From Druceiella hillmani (lineage: Eukaryota; Arthropoda; Insecta; Lepidoptera; Hepialidae), in assembly GCA_039881145.1 (NCBI GenBank), contig JAYKKI010000061.1, forward strand, positions 10,328,001 through 10,392,000: 64,000 bases of DNA, in the 5' to 3' direction. The position numbers were made by a program, and so were the translations under genes. Within the stretch, counting starts at the first letter, position 1, and each line of letters starts with the position of its first letter. Shown piece by piece: positions 1-10,966 of this stretch. The notes beneath the pieces are model-generated. The model did not search any database. It was not told where the DNA came from and saw only the letters and a list, made by a program, of their open reading frames with translations.

Positions 1-780
1 TATCAGGTTCAACTCCTAGAATAGTTTCGTGTTTTGAATTTTGTTTTTTATTATTTTTACATTGACTACACAATTTGATACATTACTTAGTAGGATTTTT
101 ACGACATAGAAATCTTCTACTTTTAAATAACAAACAAAAGCAATTGAAGCTATAATAACATAGGTAAGAGATAGATAATGATAACTATATTTCTGTAAAT
201 GAGAGGGATTTTTGAGTTGCTATTAATGAATGCTAACTTGCAAGAGAGAGTCAAAATTATTCCTAGTAGTTAATTTAACGAATGGTAAATAAGGTAATAT
301 TTTATTAATTCATGATCTTATGCAACATCCCTCTTCAGTTAGGTTAAAGTTTGAAATAAAATTAGTAAGATTAGAAATGTAAGTATCATTTCAACTGGAA
401 AAGTTTAGTGTTTTGTAAAATGCTTTGCAATTTTTGGGCAATTCAATTATACCTGTACCGATTAGTATTACATCCTAATTATAAGTATCAGAATCACAAC
501 TAATATGCATCTTATTAGGTTCTGATTGAACATATATCCATCTATTATTACTTATTCTATGAAACAAATCGACAGAGCCATATATCAGTTTATTTTCACA
601 AAACTTCAGTAGCTTATTGATAATTTCGGTTAATATTGTTATTTCACATGTAGGATTAGCCATTGTAGAATAAACATTGTCTAATGCACACACCAAAGAC
701 TTCTCACGTACCACTTTACAATTATTAATGTCCTTGAACTGTGAGTAAAATATGTGATCAGCTGTTATTGCCATATATGG
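1..780 (-). pseudogene. errantivirus-type envelope remnant (Gypsy-group LTR element)
   Basis: An open stretch at 475-774 (99 codons) has the cysteine spacing and Trp/Tyr-rich segment I associate with the ectodomain of insect errantivirus envelope proteins, which are distant relatives of the baculovirus F protein. Reading on leftward, a further stretch to about 310 continues the same kind of protein in another frame and is cut by stops, so the gene is broken. It lies downstream of the pol remnant on the same strand, in the pol-then-env order of these elements, and runs off the left edge. The 781-959 junction has no recognisable coding, so the start of env and the end of integrase are probably deleted. 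Family assignment is from memory of the family; no function is expected. Confidence 0.65.
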
Positions 781-959
781 AGAGTAAGGGGTGATGAGAG
801 CGTATCAGGTGTCGTTATATCATACGGAACTGGTAAAAGTACAACATTGTAAAGATTGTAAACATTAGAAAGTACAAGCGGGATATTAATAAATATAATT
901 ATTTTATTTAAATGGTAGTAACGTATCAAGGTGGATAAATCAATTAATTCAGGGGAGTA

Positions 960-1375
960 ACAGAAATTGGAAAATCATAATGTTTAGATAAATTACTTGG
1001 TCGGTAACGATCATTCTGGAGATTCCGATATGAGATATTAAATGAACAAGGCGGTGAGCTGTTTCTTCAGCGGAACATGCGGACATAGGAAAAGCCTGAG
1101 TTTCAGGAAATGGACTGACAAGATGTAAAAATAGTTTTTCATTGGACCTAGATGCAGAGGATGTTATGATTATAGGAGCTCGGTTTGTTTGACGAAGTGG
1201 CTTGTTGATCTGGAAAGCTTCACATTATCTTAAATAAAATTCTACGTCTTGGAGCCTATTTTTCCACCAGTACATAGATTTTAAACGATTCCTGGGTGAC
1301 CAGCACTTGGCGATTTTCCTTAAGGATTCTTTTGACTTCGTCGGCGCTAGTATAGGACATAGAATTATGATAAAT
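960..1375 (-). pseudogene. Gypsy integrase remnant (zinc-binding region and start of the catalytic core)
   Basis: The minus-strand translation contains 'CEAFQINKPLRQTNRAP', matching the end of the HHCC zinc-finger region and its linker in Gypsy integrases, followed by the start of the DDE core. It ends abruptly at a 'RMIVTDQ' motif, where the second core aspartate lies. The sister copy at 27684 continues past the same motif, so about 300 integrase codons plus the pol-env junction are missing here. Confidence 0.7.
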
Positions 1376-1589
1376 ATTTATTTCATTACCTGAATTGTGA
1401 AAGAGGATATTCAACATATTTTGGTGAATTAAATTTTATTATAAGGGTGAATTAAATTTTATTAAAATCTGAAATAGCAAAGTTATTTTTCTTCTATTAA
1501 CCAATAATGAATCATAATAATGAGCGCATCTACGTTACAGTTTAATTTACCATGTTTATATACAATCTCATAACTATATTCTTCCATAT

Positions 1590-1655
1590 TGAATATATTT
1601 GGCGTTAATTTTGTAGAAATTCATTATTCGCAATTAAATGAAACTACGTGATGTA
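1590..1655 (+). repeat. short dispersed repeat, copy 1 (spans the palindrome edge)
   Basis: The segment from 'tgaatatatttggcg' through 'aattaaatgaaactacg' is almost identical to 36806-36870, and its first 45 bases recur at 39075-39122. It starts outside the palindrome and continues into its left arm. This suggests the palindrome arose from the end of this repeat. Confidence 0.85.
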
Positions 1656-1852
1656 GTATTATTTCTACTATCTTTAATTTCTTTACCACGACCTAGGTTT
1701 CGTTGTATTACAACATCTTCAGGTGGGATATTAGCAATAGCAATTGCTAATATCCCACCTGAAGATGTTGTAATACAACGAAACCTAGGTCGTGGTAAAG
1801 AAATTAAAGATAGTAGAAATAATACTACATCACGTAGTTTCATTTAATTGCG
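1629..1852. repeat. perfect 224-bp palindrome (110-bp arms, 4-nt centre)
   Basis: Positions 1629-1738 are the exact reverse complement of 1743-1852, with a 4-base centre (AGCA, 1739-1742). I compared all 110 positions by eye and found no mismatch. As a consequence, both strands carry the same 69-codon open frame (about 1634-1847); these frames are an artefact of symmetry, not two genes. The palindrome sits between RNase H and integrase of a decayed retroelement, so it is younger than its surroundings or an assembly artefact. Confidence 0.97.
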
Positions 1853-1855
1853 TAT

Positions 1856-2190
1856 ATTCTTCCAATTAAGTCGCCATCGAATTAGTCTAGAGCCAGGATC
1901 CTTGATATTCAATAACCACGTTAAAGGTCGATGATCTGTTACGATTTTAAAAGTGCAACCAAAAATATAGGGACGGAATGTTTTTACGCCGAGTAAAATG
2001 ACTAAGTGTTCTTTTTCACTTGTAGGATAGTTGCCTACGGATTTATTTAGAGTTTGGAATGCGTAGGCGTTCGGTTTATTTTTACCGATTTCGCCTTGAG
2101 ATAGTATAGCTCCTACGATTTATTTTGGGGCATCTGTCGTTAGTACGAAGAGTTTAGTAAACTAAGGATACGGGAGAAAAGGAGCAGTGG
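1856..2190 (-). pseudogene. Gypsy RNase H domain fragment
   Basis: One uninterrupted minus-strand frame reads 'YPTSEKEHLVILLGVK' and then 'IVTDHRPLTWLLNIKDP', the hallmark RNase H region (TDH..L) that follows RT in Ty3/Gypsy pol. The frame ends at the edge of the palindrome at 1852, just after the 'RLIRWRLNW' segment that normally leads into the connection to integrase. The sequence itself is well preserved. Confidence 0.8.
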
Positions 2191-2399
2191 TCAATTTAGT
2201 CTTCATGAGACTAAAGGATTGCTCTTGTTCAGGGACCAATGCAATTCAGTGTCATTTTTCAGGAGTGACTTAAGGGGTTTCGTAATTTTTGAATGGTTCT
2301 CGATAATCGTCGATAGTAACCGACTAGGCCTAAAAAGGACTTTATATCCTTTGAATTTTTGGAAGTAGGAAATAGAGTGACTGCCTTTATATTTTAAGA

Positions 2400-2960
2400 A
2401 TCCTTTTTCTTAAGAATTTACATTTATCAGGTTGTAGTTTGAGCATAACCGATTGTACATAACCGATCGAAAACTAGCTTTAATTTTTGTATATGAGAGT
2501 CAACGTCGTGTGAATAAAGGATCGCGTCATCTAAGTAAAATAGCAGTGAAGACCTTTTAGGCCTGAAAAGACAGTATTCATACATTTTTTTAAAGAGGTT
2601 GGGCATTTTTGAGACCAAAGGGCATATCAGTGAATTTGTAATATCTTGAAACAGATCCATTAATTGTGACAGTGAAAGCAGTTTTAGGTGCACCTTCAGC
2701 CTCAAACTTCGTCTGATGAAACTCACTGACTAGTTGTAGAGTTGAAAAATACTTAGAATGACCTAACTGGTCTAGGATATCTATAATTAAGGGAAGAGTA
2801 TAAATTCCGGAAGCAGTGACATCATTGTGTTTACGGTGGTTAATGTAAATTCTCCACTTCCTTTTTCCAGAAGCATCCAGTTTTTTAGGAACTAACCAAA
2901 TCGCGGCACTCCGTGGTGGAATAGAGGGGCGAATAATATCTTGTTCGAGCATTTTCTATA
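2400..2960 (-). pseudogene. Gypsy reverse transcriptase fragment
   Basis: The frame at 2590-2952 (120 codons) has the classic Gypsy RT segments in order: 'IIRPSIPPRSAAIWLVPKK', a 'WRIYINHRK' block, 'DILDQLGHSKYFSTLQL' and 'MPFGLKNAQ'. The first catalytic Asp of the 'LDL' motif is replaced (LQL). A frameshift then moves the reading to 2427-2726, where 'FYLDDAILYS' supplies the YLDD-like catalytic motif and 'HDVDSHIQKL' follows. Relatives are 17.6/297/gypsy-type elements. The frameshift and the changed catalytic Asp mean it is dead. Confidence 0.85.
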
Positions 2961-3990
2961 TTTGAATTTCGACTTCTTCCTCATGACTTTCGGGAAAACG
3001 GTGGGATTTGGCATGGATTGGAACAACATTTCCAGTGTTAATGGAGTGCTCGATGGAATTTGTGCTAGAAAGGGCTCTCCTAAGTAGAATATACCGAGTA
3101 TTGAAAACAAAATTCTAATAGAACCTTGGTTTCTTCGGGATTTATAAGAGATGTCCCAATGAGATCGATGACCTTTTTTGGAATTTATATACTATTTGTT
3201 GTTTTGACTTCATGAGTTGGAAATATAGATATGTTCAAAGAAGTTAGTTTATCGGACAGATCCTTATTAGGGACTTTAGATTTAGTGGTATTTAAAACAG
3301 AGATATTGATGCGGTGATTTGATTTGAGTTTGCCAATGCAATTTGCAAGGTACCTTCCAAAATACTGTGGTCAAGGATAAGCGCTTGAGTGAAATTATTA
3401 AATTCGCTAGGATCATTTCAAACAGGATATCCCATAATATTTCAGAACGCGGGGTAATAGTATAGGTCGGTTGATCAAAACTTATGGACAACGGATAAGC
3501 GTTAATGTCTCTCAGGAAGTCATTACCTAATATGCAATCATATTTAAATTTTATGTTATCATCGAAGACATGGAATTTGTAGTCAAAATTAAGGATACTT
3601 TGCTTAAACGACTGATAAGAGTGACTAAAGTATAAATGAATACTACCTAAAGTTTTATAGTATGAGTCTTTGTCGGTAAACCTGTCAGTTTAATTTTTTC
3701 AGAGGATAGTTTCGTGTTTTTTGGTAGACTGTTAGCTTGACAACACTACTTGCACCAGTATCGATATGGAAACGAAGTGGATTGACGGGTTATTTTTCAG
3801 GAAGGCATGAGGCAAGAGAACCTTGCTTAAAAGCGTTTTTAGTTTGTACAATGAAATAGTAGGATTAGGTATAGGATTTTGTTTAATAGAAAAGGCAGGT
3901 TGATGCTCCAAGTTAATTTTATTCAGAGAATGTGCTGGACTCAACAAAACAGTGACCTCGATGAGAGGAGGTTGAGATGTGCATTTAGAA
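2961..3990 (-). pseudogene. Gypsy pol upstream region (protease and RT linker), heavily broken
   Basis: Short minus-strand frames (3732-3947, 3282-3491, 2892-3110) follow one another in different phases upstream of the RT. Segments such as 'ILDHSILEGT' in the middle frame resemble the aspartic-protease-to-RT linker of errantiviruses. No intact DTG/DSG protease motif was identified with certainty. The assignment rests mainly on position immediately upstream of RT. Confidence 0.45.
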
Positions 3991-4374
3991 TTTTTATTTT
4001 TAAAAATTAGCCTTCTAGCCGATATATAATTTTTAAGTTCAATAAACGAATGGTTTCATAAAAAACTTTGTCAGAGTTGGGACTCTGGGGAATGTAAATA
4101 ATTCAGAATATTTCATAAGACAATCGAGACGATAGTGGAAGTATGCAGTGGAATAATTCAAACGCGAAGAGAATAAAAATTTTTATAATTAACAGCCTAA
4201 CTAGTTTTTGCAGGTTTCGAATAAGAAATAAATACAAATAAATATACCTACAGACAAATTTTCAATATTATGATTTTGTATCTGGATTCGTTAAATCTTT
4301 TTAGAACTCTTTAGTTAAACAAACTATTGTGTTAATAAACATGTTCAAGGTCATCTGCATCTGGTCATCTGCTA

Positions 4375-4640
4375 GAGATTAATGCCCATTTGATGTGCAA
4401 ACAAAAATTTACCAATAGTTGAAACACCTATAGGGGCAACAACTCCCTAATGCAGACGTGGTCAAATACATTTAAAATTAGTCATATTTTGATACCTAAC
4501 GTACCAAAACTCAAGCTACGCCAGCCGCGCTGAGTTTAGTGAGCCCCCACTCCTTGTATGTTAAATCAAGGAGATTCACTGTACAAAAATCCAGGTCTTG
4601 TCAATCACATATAGGTAGCAGGCCACTGGCTCTTAGAATA
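4375..4640 (-). repeat. fragment related to the 25.7-27.4 kb element
   Basis: The minus translation at about 4385-4435 ('APIGVSTIGKFLFAH') resembles the peptide in the ORF at 25978-26499 ('APIRISTIDQSLFAH'). The next bases, 'gcagacgtggtcaaataca' at 4453, recur at 27298, and 'ggccactggctcttaga' at 4619 recurs near 27344. This is a small fragment of the same repeat family with no coding capacity of its own. Confidence 0.7.
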
Positions 4641-6120
4641 TCATCCTTATAACAGAAAGGTATTCATTGCAATTCGTATTGTGCTATGAATTACTACAGT
4701 ATAATTGCTGCTTCTCTATCCAAAATCTCCATCAGGTTATTGGCAATTTTATTAAAGGAAAAAAATATACCTCAAATAGGTAGGCTGGTCAATATAATTG
4801 GAAATTCCTGTGAGTGTTTTTTTCAGCGTTCATGTAGAGTTTAATAGTGAGAAATGTGTAAGAAAATAATCTAATTACATTCAAAACACCAACAATTTAA
4901 AAACGCATCGCAAACCTACGGTATTTATTAATGCACAAAACACACGTAAAGATAAATTTTTAAAAAATTAAATTAAATTTTGATGGCTTGTTATAACATT
5001 TATTAATTTATTGATAATATTTTTTTGTCGATCTATGACATAACAATAACTGAAAGTATTAAGTTGGGAACTAATAAACTCGCTACTTATTTGCAACGAT
5101 TTCTGGAGTATTACAGATATCTTTTATCCTGTGTTTAATTAGGTAATTGCCTGTCGACCAGTAAAGTAAAAACATATTAGAGAAAAGTTTTCTACGATAT
5201 TTAGAGTGGTTTTAGTTCAAGAATTGTTAATAAGACGGAAAGCTACAGAAGCAACACGCAATATACGCACAACGATTTCTGAAGGTGTTTTTTAATTTCA
5301 TAAATCGTGTTACACATATACCAAATTACAGAAAAAAAATCTATTAAAACACAATTAGATAATTAAGAAGGTTTTAGTCTCGACTTCTGTCTGTCTCAAC
5401 GACAAAACAACCCTTAAATGAAATGAAAATGGTGTAAAGAGTTTTAATGTTAGAGGAAAGTATTGAGATTTTTGAAGTAAAACTTCTTTGCGCTTGATGA
5501 GAGTAAAATGTCAAAGTTGAATTTCGTGCAACGTTTTTCACGCAATATTTTATGCAAAGTCGCACATATAGTGCACGCACTAAAAATACATCTCAACTTC
5601 CTTCAGCCGCATTTAGCTTTGATCTCGTGCTAGAATCGCGACTGTTTTTTTCATTGACAATTATCTGTGTAAATTTATACGAAGATTTTATAAGATGTTT
5701 ACGTCGATTCGTAATGACATTTTATTAACTTTTCTGAATTTGTAGTATTTCTTATACAAATTTAGTACAATCTATTGACTAACACGTAATTTATTTTTTC
5801 AATATTTAACTTAACGTATTTATCTTGTCAATGGGCATTATGGAACGTTGAAGTATACGCGTGCGCGAAAAGAAAGGAACAAAAATGTGCATAGTATTAG
5901 AAAAAAGGCAAGATGTGGGCGCTCGCACGATATAAACGAGAGAGACGTATCAACGCGAAAGAATAAGAGTGTGTGTATGAACGCGTTTCAGAAATAGATA
6001 TTGATATCCTACTTAGTTTGCTGTGAGTGATGTCCATTTTGAAGTAAAAGTGTCTAATATTAGTTTGTGTGCTATATCTGTATCTACAGTGAGTAATATT
6101 TATAGCTAATTAATGTTTAT
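4641..6120. other. no gene recognised
   Basis: AT-rich sequence with only short random frames. A slightly GC-richer patch at about 5860-5990 carries several CG-containing words but no motif I can name. The left end may include remnants of the preceding repeat. Confidence 0.5.
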
Positions 6121-6394
6121 TTCTCTCTCTCTCTGCCGTTTTACCTCTTACTATATATTTAAAAATCGAAGTTTTGATCGCCAAAGAATTTTCACTTCTG
6201 TCGCGTGTACTGAGTTGCAGGCGCTCAAAACTTTTTCAAAACTTGAAACAGTTTTCTTTTTATAAATAATTATGTAAAAAGCAATATAACGCTAACTAAT
6301 TTTTTGACATAAACTTAAAACGAACCTCTAATGAATTAGCGTCTGTAGATAGAATATTTAAAAAACTCTTATGACACAGGTTTGATTTTCGTTA

Positions 6395-6625
6395 TTTAAA
6401 ACATAGACATCCAGCCAATATCTCGGTTGATGATAATATTATTATAATGATTTATTGTTTAAAACCTTATATACCCAGTCAATATCTGAGGTTTATAATA
6501 ATATTTCCATCGTAATTTATTGTTTAAATTTAAGCACCCAGCCAACATATGAGGTTCATGATAAGATTACCATCATGATGTATTGTTTAAAAATTTAGAC
6601 ATTCATCTGACATCTGTGGTATGTA
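6395..6625. repeat. tandem repeat, about 65-bp unit, 3-4 copies (arm A)
   Basis: Successive units each start with a 'cagccaatatct'-like word and end with 'tttattgtttaaa', spaced about 63-68 bases apart. The units have diverged. The same array occurs inverted in the other arm at about 25060-25340. Confidence 0.85.
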
Positions 6626-7117
6626 CTAAATTATAAATTAACAAATATGAACTTGAAGTAATCAAATCGAAAAAAAAAATTTGACTTCTACAGTTTGTAA
6701 TTATAGATTTTTAGCGTTATTGAAACTACCTGTTGTTCAACTTATATATGTACGGATGTGCATGGTAAACGCGACTGTTGCATATAAACTTTTTAATAAT
6801 AATAAATTATTAATTTTCATAGTCATTAATATTATTATTCTGGTTGTATTTAATGAATTAACTCATTTACAACATAAACATTTTTTCAAGATATACGATG
6901 CTCATAATTTTTGATCGACATAACTTATCACTAATATTTCTGATTTTTCTTGTCAACGGTTTTCAAGATCTTGAGAGACAGCAATTTCAAATAAAAGATA
7001 TCTAAATGAAAATGTTACCTTCTCTCAATAAAGGATTAAATTAAAGGAAGAATATTTTTAATTCAGCAGGTAATGATAGGATAAATAATCATTGTACCCT
7101 CCAAAAGATGAACAAAC

Positions 7118-7283
7118 CTGGTACGGTGCGCACAGTAGTTATTGTTCAAATACCTGATACGATCTTGAGGGCATCTAACGTCATATTCATTACCACGAAG
7201 CTGCTTTGTATTGCAGCGCACTGCTGACAGGACGTACTTCTCACTTAGCAAAACTCCCCCGCATTGGAAATCATGCCCTGTTC
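7118..7283 (-). pseudogene. clip-protease exon-4-like pseudo-exon (arm A)
   Basis: The minus strand has an acceptor (ttattgtag, exon begins at 7283), then a frame reading 'FQCGGVLLSEKYVLSAVRC' and ending 'LNNNYCAHRTR' before a donor (cag|gtttgt, exon ends at 7118). This matches exon 4 of the intact gene (56413-56588) in sequence, in acceptor phase and in donor position. The catalytic His is lost: the TAAHC-type motif reads SAVRC. One base is missing near the 3' end relative to the other arm (gcgcaccg versus gcgccaccg), so the frame is shifted, and about three codons are deleted in the middle. Together with the exon at 10771-10966 it forms a dead paralogue. Confidence 0.88.
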
Positions 7284-7560
7284 CTACAATAAACAAAATT
7301 TGTTTATACAGAAAAAAAGAAAGAAACGTAATTTTTTTCATTTTATGATTTAGTTGCCGATTCTCAATCACTCTTTAAAATTTGGTCACTGACCAAAATT
7401 TATTCTGTATACGAACATTTAAAAAATGTATTCAAAAGAAAAATTTTTAAAATTTTATTCATTTTCTTTATAAGATACCATTGGTATAATGCATATGTAT
7501 TGCATAACAGCTCACAAATCATTTAGCTACAATCAAGAAGAATTTAAAATTATCAAAATA

Positions 7561-7880
7561 AAGCCGGCCATGTGCGAGTCGAACTCACTTATTGAGGGTT
7601 TTTTTCCACAGATAATTAACCAACTTAATTTTGTAGCTCACCAACAATAATTGAATCCGATATATAAACGTTTATGGTAACTAAGACTTCGTTAAGAGCC
7701 ATGGTGACAAAACTTTGTTAAGAGGGAAAATGCATTTTTAAGGTTTTGGCTGGCATTTTATGTGAATCCATAGATAGTGTCCGTAATCCATAGGTAGATA
7801 GACTTGTTCCTTTTTATCGTTATGGTGCAGAAACCTAAAATATTTTTGAGCTTGCACAGAAAAACTTCAAGTTAAAATTA
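7561..7880 (-). repeat. lepidopteran-type dispersed repeat (arm A copy)
   Basis: It contains the mirrored words 'gcgagtcgaactc' and 'cgttatggtgcag' with a stretch on protein-poor AT-rich sequence between them. I associate this pairing (cgagtcgactcg... ggttccgcaccataacg) with a very common repeat in moth and butterfly genomes. The other arm has the same repeat at 23550-23845. Confidence 0.6.
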
Positions 7881-8139
7881 ATGATAAGTTAGTGAGTCAT
7901 AGAAAGTAATCATAAAAACCTGTGAAGTGCGTGTAGAACTGGCACTTGAAGGGTTTCGTAGAGCTAAGATACAAAAGTATTCAAAGGCTGATAATATTTC
8001 TATTAAACTATTAACAAATGTTAATATCGTTTTTCGTTATTCATTATAACATATACTGACAATATGGCAAGCGCATGTACTCAACGTAAAGTTTGTAAAA
8101 GAGATTTTTGGTTTTATCCAAAAATAAAAGTTAAATTAC

Positions 8140-10250
8140 TTCGATTGACAGAATCGTGAAACAGTTGACAGTCGTGAAACTTGCTTGTTTTAAATTCTTT
8201 AACCCAAAAAATACAATATTTTTTACAATTACAGTGTTGCAAATAAAGTAGATTTTGCGTTATGTTCATTAAGAAGTATATTACGTATTCAGTGATTATT
8301 GACGTGTATGGGTGCAACAAGTTCTTATCGGCTATAATAAATAATAAAACGGGCGCTGCTGCCAAGATCACAGGTATTTATAGAACTTATGATGTTGGTA
8401 AAGAATATTTTGTCAACTCTGTAAAATTGTATCTAGAAAACAACTGAATGTGAAAGATCATATTATTACTGATGACTATAATATTAAAATCTTTAGTTAT
8501 GACGGAGTAACTGATCAATTTCTAAATATTTTTTTTAAATGCTGCCTGAACTCCGTACTTCAAATGCATAACAAGACCTTGTGCAATTGGTGGTAATGGT
8601 TTATATATAGGTAATATGTACGTTAGATCAGATCTGAAGAATATTCAATCCTATTTTAAGGTAAGGTTTTCACAGATCGTTTGCATTTTATAGTAAAAGT
8701 AAATAAGGAAATAATCAGTTATGCAAAAATGCGAATTTTTGATTACAATAAAATAAATATTAGTGATCAAATAATTTGGAAAAATCAAATCAATATACAT
8801 GAGCCAGATGAGACTGTGAATTTACTAGTGAAGTATATAAAATTACCTATAAATAAATCATACGTAAAATTAGCTAAAAGATAAAAAATAAAAATCAACC
8901 TATTAAACTTTAATGATTTCTATATTTGAGTTGGTCTAAGGATATGGGTAATAACTTTTTAAAACTAGAGTAAATCCAATATCGTAAGATTCTAAATAAA
9001 GTTATTAAATTAGCTAAGAAAGTTTGAAAAAAAAGAAATATTATATAACTGTAAAGATAACAAAATTGTGTGATTGTGTTAAATTCAAGATAGGACAAAA
9101 TGATAAAGGAACTGGTAATATTGATTACTTAATGTGCAATGATATTAAAATATCTGCTAATAAACAAATTTTTGATAATTAAATTAAATATTTTAGTAAT
9201 ATAGGAGTGGATTTGGCAACAAGAATAGATAAAAAAATCTTAAATGAAAACCATTATCTCAAACTCTAGTATTAACTTAACTCCAACAAATAGAGAAGAA
9301 ATTAAAATAACTATAAAACAATTACGTAGAAGATAAAGCTGGCGGTATAGGTGGTGTAAATAGTAGGGTACTTAAGTTTTTGAATAATAAATTAGACCCT
9401 CTTTAATATATTTTTAATCAGGGTATCTGGCCAAATGCGTCAAAATCAGCCAAAATTATAGCAATTTTTAAATCTAGAGATAAATATTTCAAAACTAATT
9501 ATAGACCTATATAGTTAATATGGAATATTTCTAAACTAATTTAAAACAAACATTTAGATACTGATTGCTCTACTATTATTTAATATTTAGATCTCGCGTA
9601 AAAGAGTTTGAGAGGGTTAATCGTTCAATTTTATTAGATGAAATGAAAGTATTTGAAATAAGGGTGTTGTCCTGAAATTGGTAAAGTAACTACTACCAAC
9701 TAAATTTTAACACATTAAGACCTGTTCGTCAGGTCTTCAGGTAGTTACTTGAAGAACAGGTCTTAATGTGTTAAAATTAATAATAATACTAATTAATGTG
9801 AGTGTAAATATGATGGCTTTTGTTTATGTACCGCAAGGTAAAATTGTTCGTTCAATTTTATTTATTTTGTATGTTAATGACAATTTTAATTATTTTCTTC
9901 CATGCACTGATGATATAACTGTTTAATGTTTTGGAAAAATGTTTTCCGAAGTACGGAGTAGAATTTCTTAATGGTTAAACTGTTTAAGTATTTGGCTCGG
10001 TACTAACCAGTTATCTCTTAATATAGATAAAACTACATTAATCACTTTTCGTTTTCATAAAGATAGTGCACACAAAAATTTAACAGTATTTATTGTATTA
10101 TATATTATATTACAATATTAAAAATATTTAGGTATTTATATACATAGCTGTTTGAAGGGGAACTATCATATTAAAAAGATGATTAACAAATTAAGTTTTA
10201 TTTATCTAATCTGCAGTATACTTTACTGTTTTAATCTATAGTTTAATTTA
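8140..10250 (+). mobile_element. decayed jockey/CR1-type LINE (endonuclease and RT remnants)
   Basis: Positions 8262-8447 encode an AP-endonuclease-like segment ('AAAKITGIYRTYDV'), followed in other frames to about 8560 by 'ITDDYNIKIFSYDG', the counterpart of the GDFNID endonuclease motif. Positions 8681-8884 continue the linker. Between about 9290 and 9550 the RT fingers can be read across frames, with 'GIWPNASKSAKIIAIFKS' and 'FKTNYRPI'. Later pieces (9850-10080) correspond to the palm and thumb, including 'LPCTDDITV'-like and 'NLDKTTLITF'-like segments. Stops and frameshifts are frequent. The element lies between two exon remnants of the dead protease paralogue, in the opposite orientation. 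Confidence 0.8.
9703..9778. repeat. hairpin within the LINE (25-bp perfect arms)
   Basis: Positions 9703-9727 pair exactly with 9754-9778, with a 26-base spacer. A further word, 'aagtaactac' at 9684, pairs with 'gtagttactt' inside the spacer. The local inverted duplication carries LINE sequence in both orientations. Confidence 0.9.
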
Positions 10251-10770
10251 TCTTGACTGTAGTATACTTTTCACAGGCATAAAAATATCGTAAATTTCGG
10301 AGAAATTATGAGATGTAGTTTCCAGATTTTTGCAATTTCGAAATTCCATAAGGCACTCGAAGCTAATATATTGTAATGTTTCCGTCGAAATATTGTTAAG
10401 TATTGATATTGCGATACATGAGGATTGATGTAATCTTTGAGCGAGCCAAATTTCAAGTTTTTCTGTGAAACAGAATAAAAAAAACGACTCTGACACCAAG
10501 ACGGACGAACATGTGATTGATGTTATAAGGGTTCCTTTTTTTTCTTTTTGTCATGCTGAACTCTCACATAGTCTGATTTACTTTCTTAAATTATATCAGA
10601 TTATTAAACATAATATTTTGTTATTAGTAAATTACCATTAATTAAATTAATAGTAATTTAATTTCAATCTGTTTTATTGTAATCATGCCATTTTTAACTG
10701 TTGTACTATACGTATCACTGTTTAGGTTCAAATTAGTACAACTTAATTTTTACGGTGTATACAAACTAAA
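10251..10770. other. no gene recognised (intron-like sequence of the dead paralogue)
   Basis: AT-rich sequence between the LINE and the exon-3-like remnant. The short minus-strand frames at 10248-10499 show no family features. Confidence 0.4.
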
Positions 10771-10966
10771 CAATATTATAAGATAGCAACGCCATCCAGG
10801 GAAACTCGAAGAGATCTGCCTTTTTGCCTCTGAAAATTTTATTTTTATTAGCCGGGCCGCAGTTGTGTTTCAGCAACAAGTAGACGTTCTAGTGGCGATA
10901 TGGTGCCTCCGCATTAAAGTATCCCGCTCTATCTGCAAGTGCATAAGGATCCATCGGGCAGCATAT
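10771..10966 (-). pseudogene. clip-protease exon-3-like pseudo-exon
   Basis: The minus strand has an acceptor (acatacag|ata, exon starts at 10966) and then reads 'ICCPMDPYALADRAGYF', later 'YLLLKHNCG' and 'KIFRGKKADLFEFPWMALL', ending at about 10771. This parallels exon 3 of the intact gene (54719-54908): the last clip cysteines (CCP), the linker cysteine (HNCG versus HDCG), the activation site and EFPWMALLSY. Differences that kill it are an in-frame TAG in the linker, an activation site changed from R-IFGG to K-IFRG, and a donor that reads g|tttagt instead of g|gttagt. Length is 196 bases versus 190. The partner exon 4 lies downstream on the same strand at 7118-7283. Confidence 0.92.

Larger units (their letters stand above)
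1..4150 (-). mobile_element. decayed Gypsy/errantivirus LTR retrotransposon (17.6/gypsy-like)
   Basis: Reading the minus strand from about 4.0 kb to the left edge gives, in order, a protease-like region, reverse transcriptase, RNase H, integrase and envelope remnants, the gene order of insect errantiviruses. Frameshifts and stops are frequent in the protease/linker part, while RT and RNase H each read well over 100 or more codons. No gag was recognised to the right of about 4.0 kb and no LTR pair could be identified. The pol region is interrupted between RNase H and integrase by sequence that includes a perfect palindrome (1629-1852). A sister copy lies at 27640-28975 on the opposite strand. 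Confidence 0.8.
6121..8140. repeat. arm A of a long inverted duplication (partner 23245-25664)
   Basis: The reverse complement of this segment matches 23245-25664 along its length. Landmarks found in both arms, in mirrored order, are a CT/GA tract, an 'actcagtacacgcgacag'-type segment, a tandem repeat of about 65 bp, a serine-protease exon remnant, a 'gttccgcaccataacg' repeat and an 'acgttgagtacatgcgc'-type segment. Identity looks like roughly 80-90% by eye, with indels. The homology stops at about 8140, where a LINE begins, and at the CT tract at 6121. Confidence 0.9.

Noticed and set aside
1634..1847. Two identical 69-codon ORFs on opposite strands
   Set aside because: They are forced by the perfect palindrome. 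Identical reading on both strands is symmetry, not two genes.
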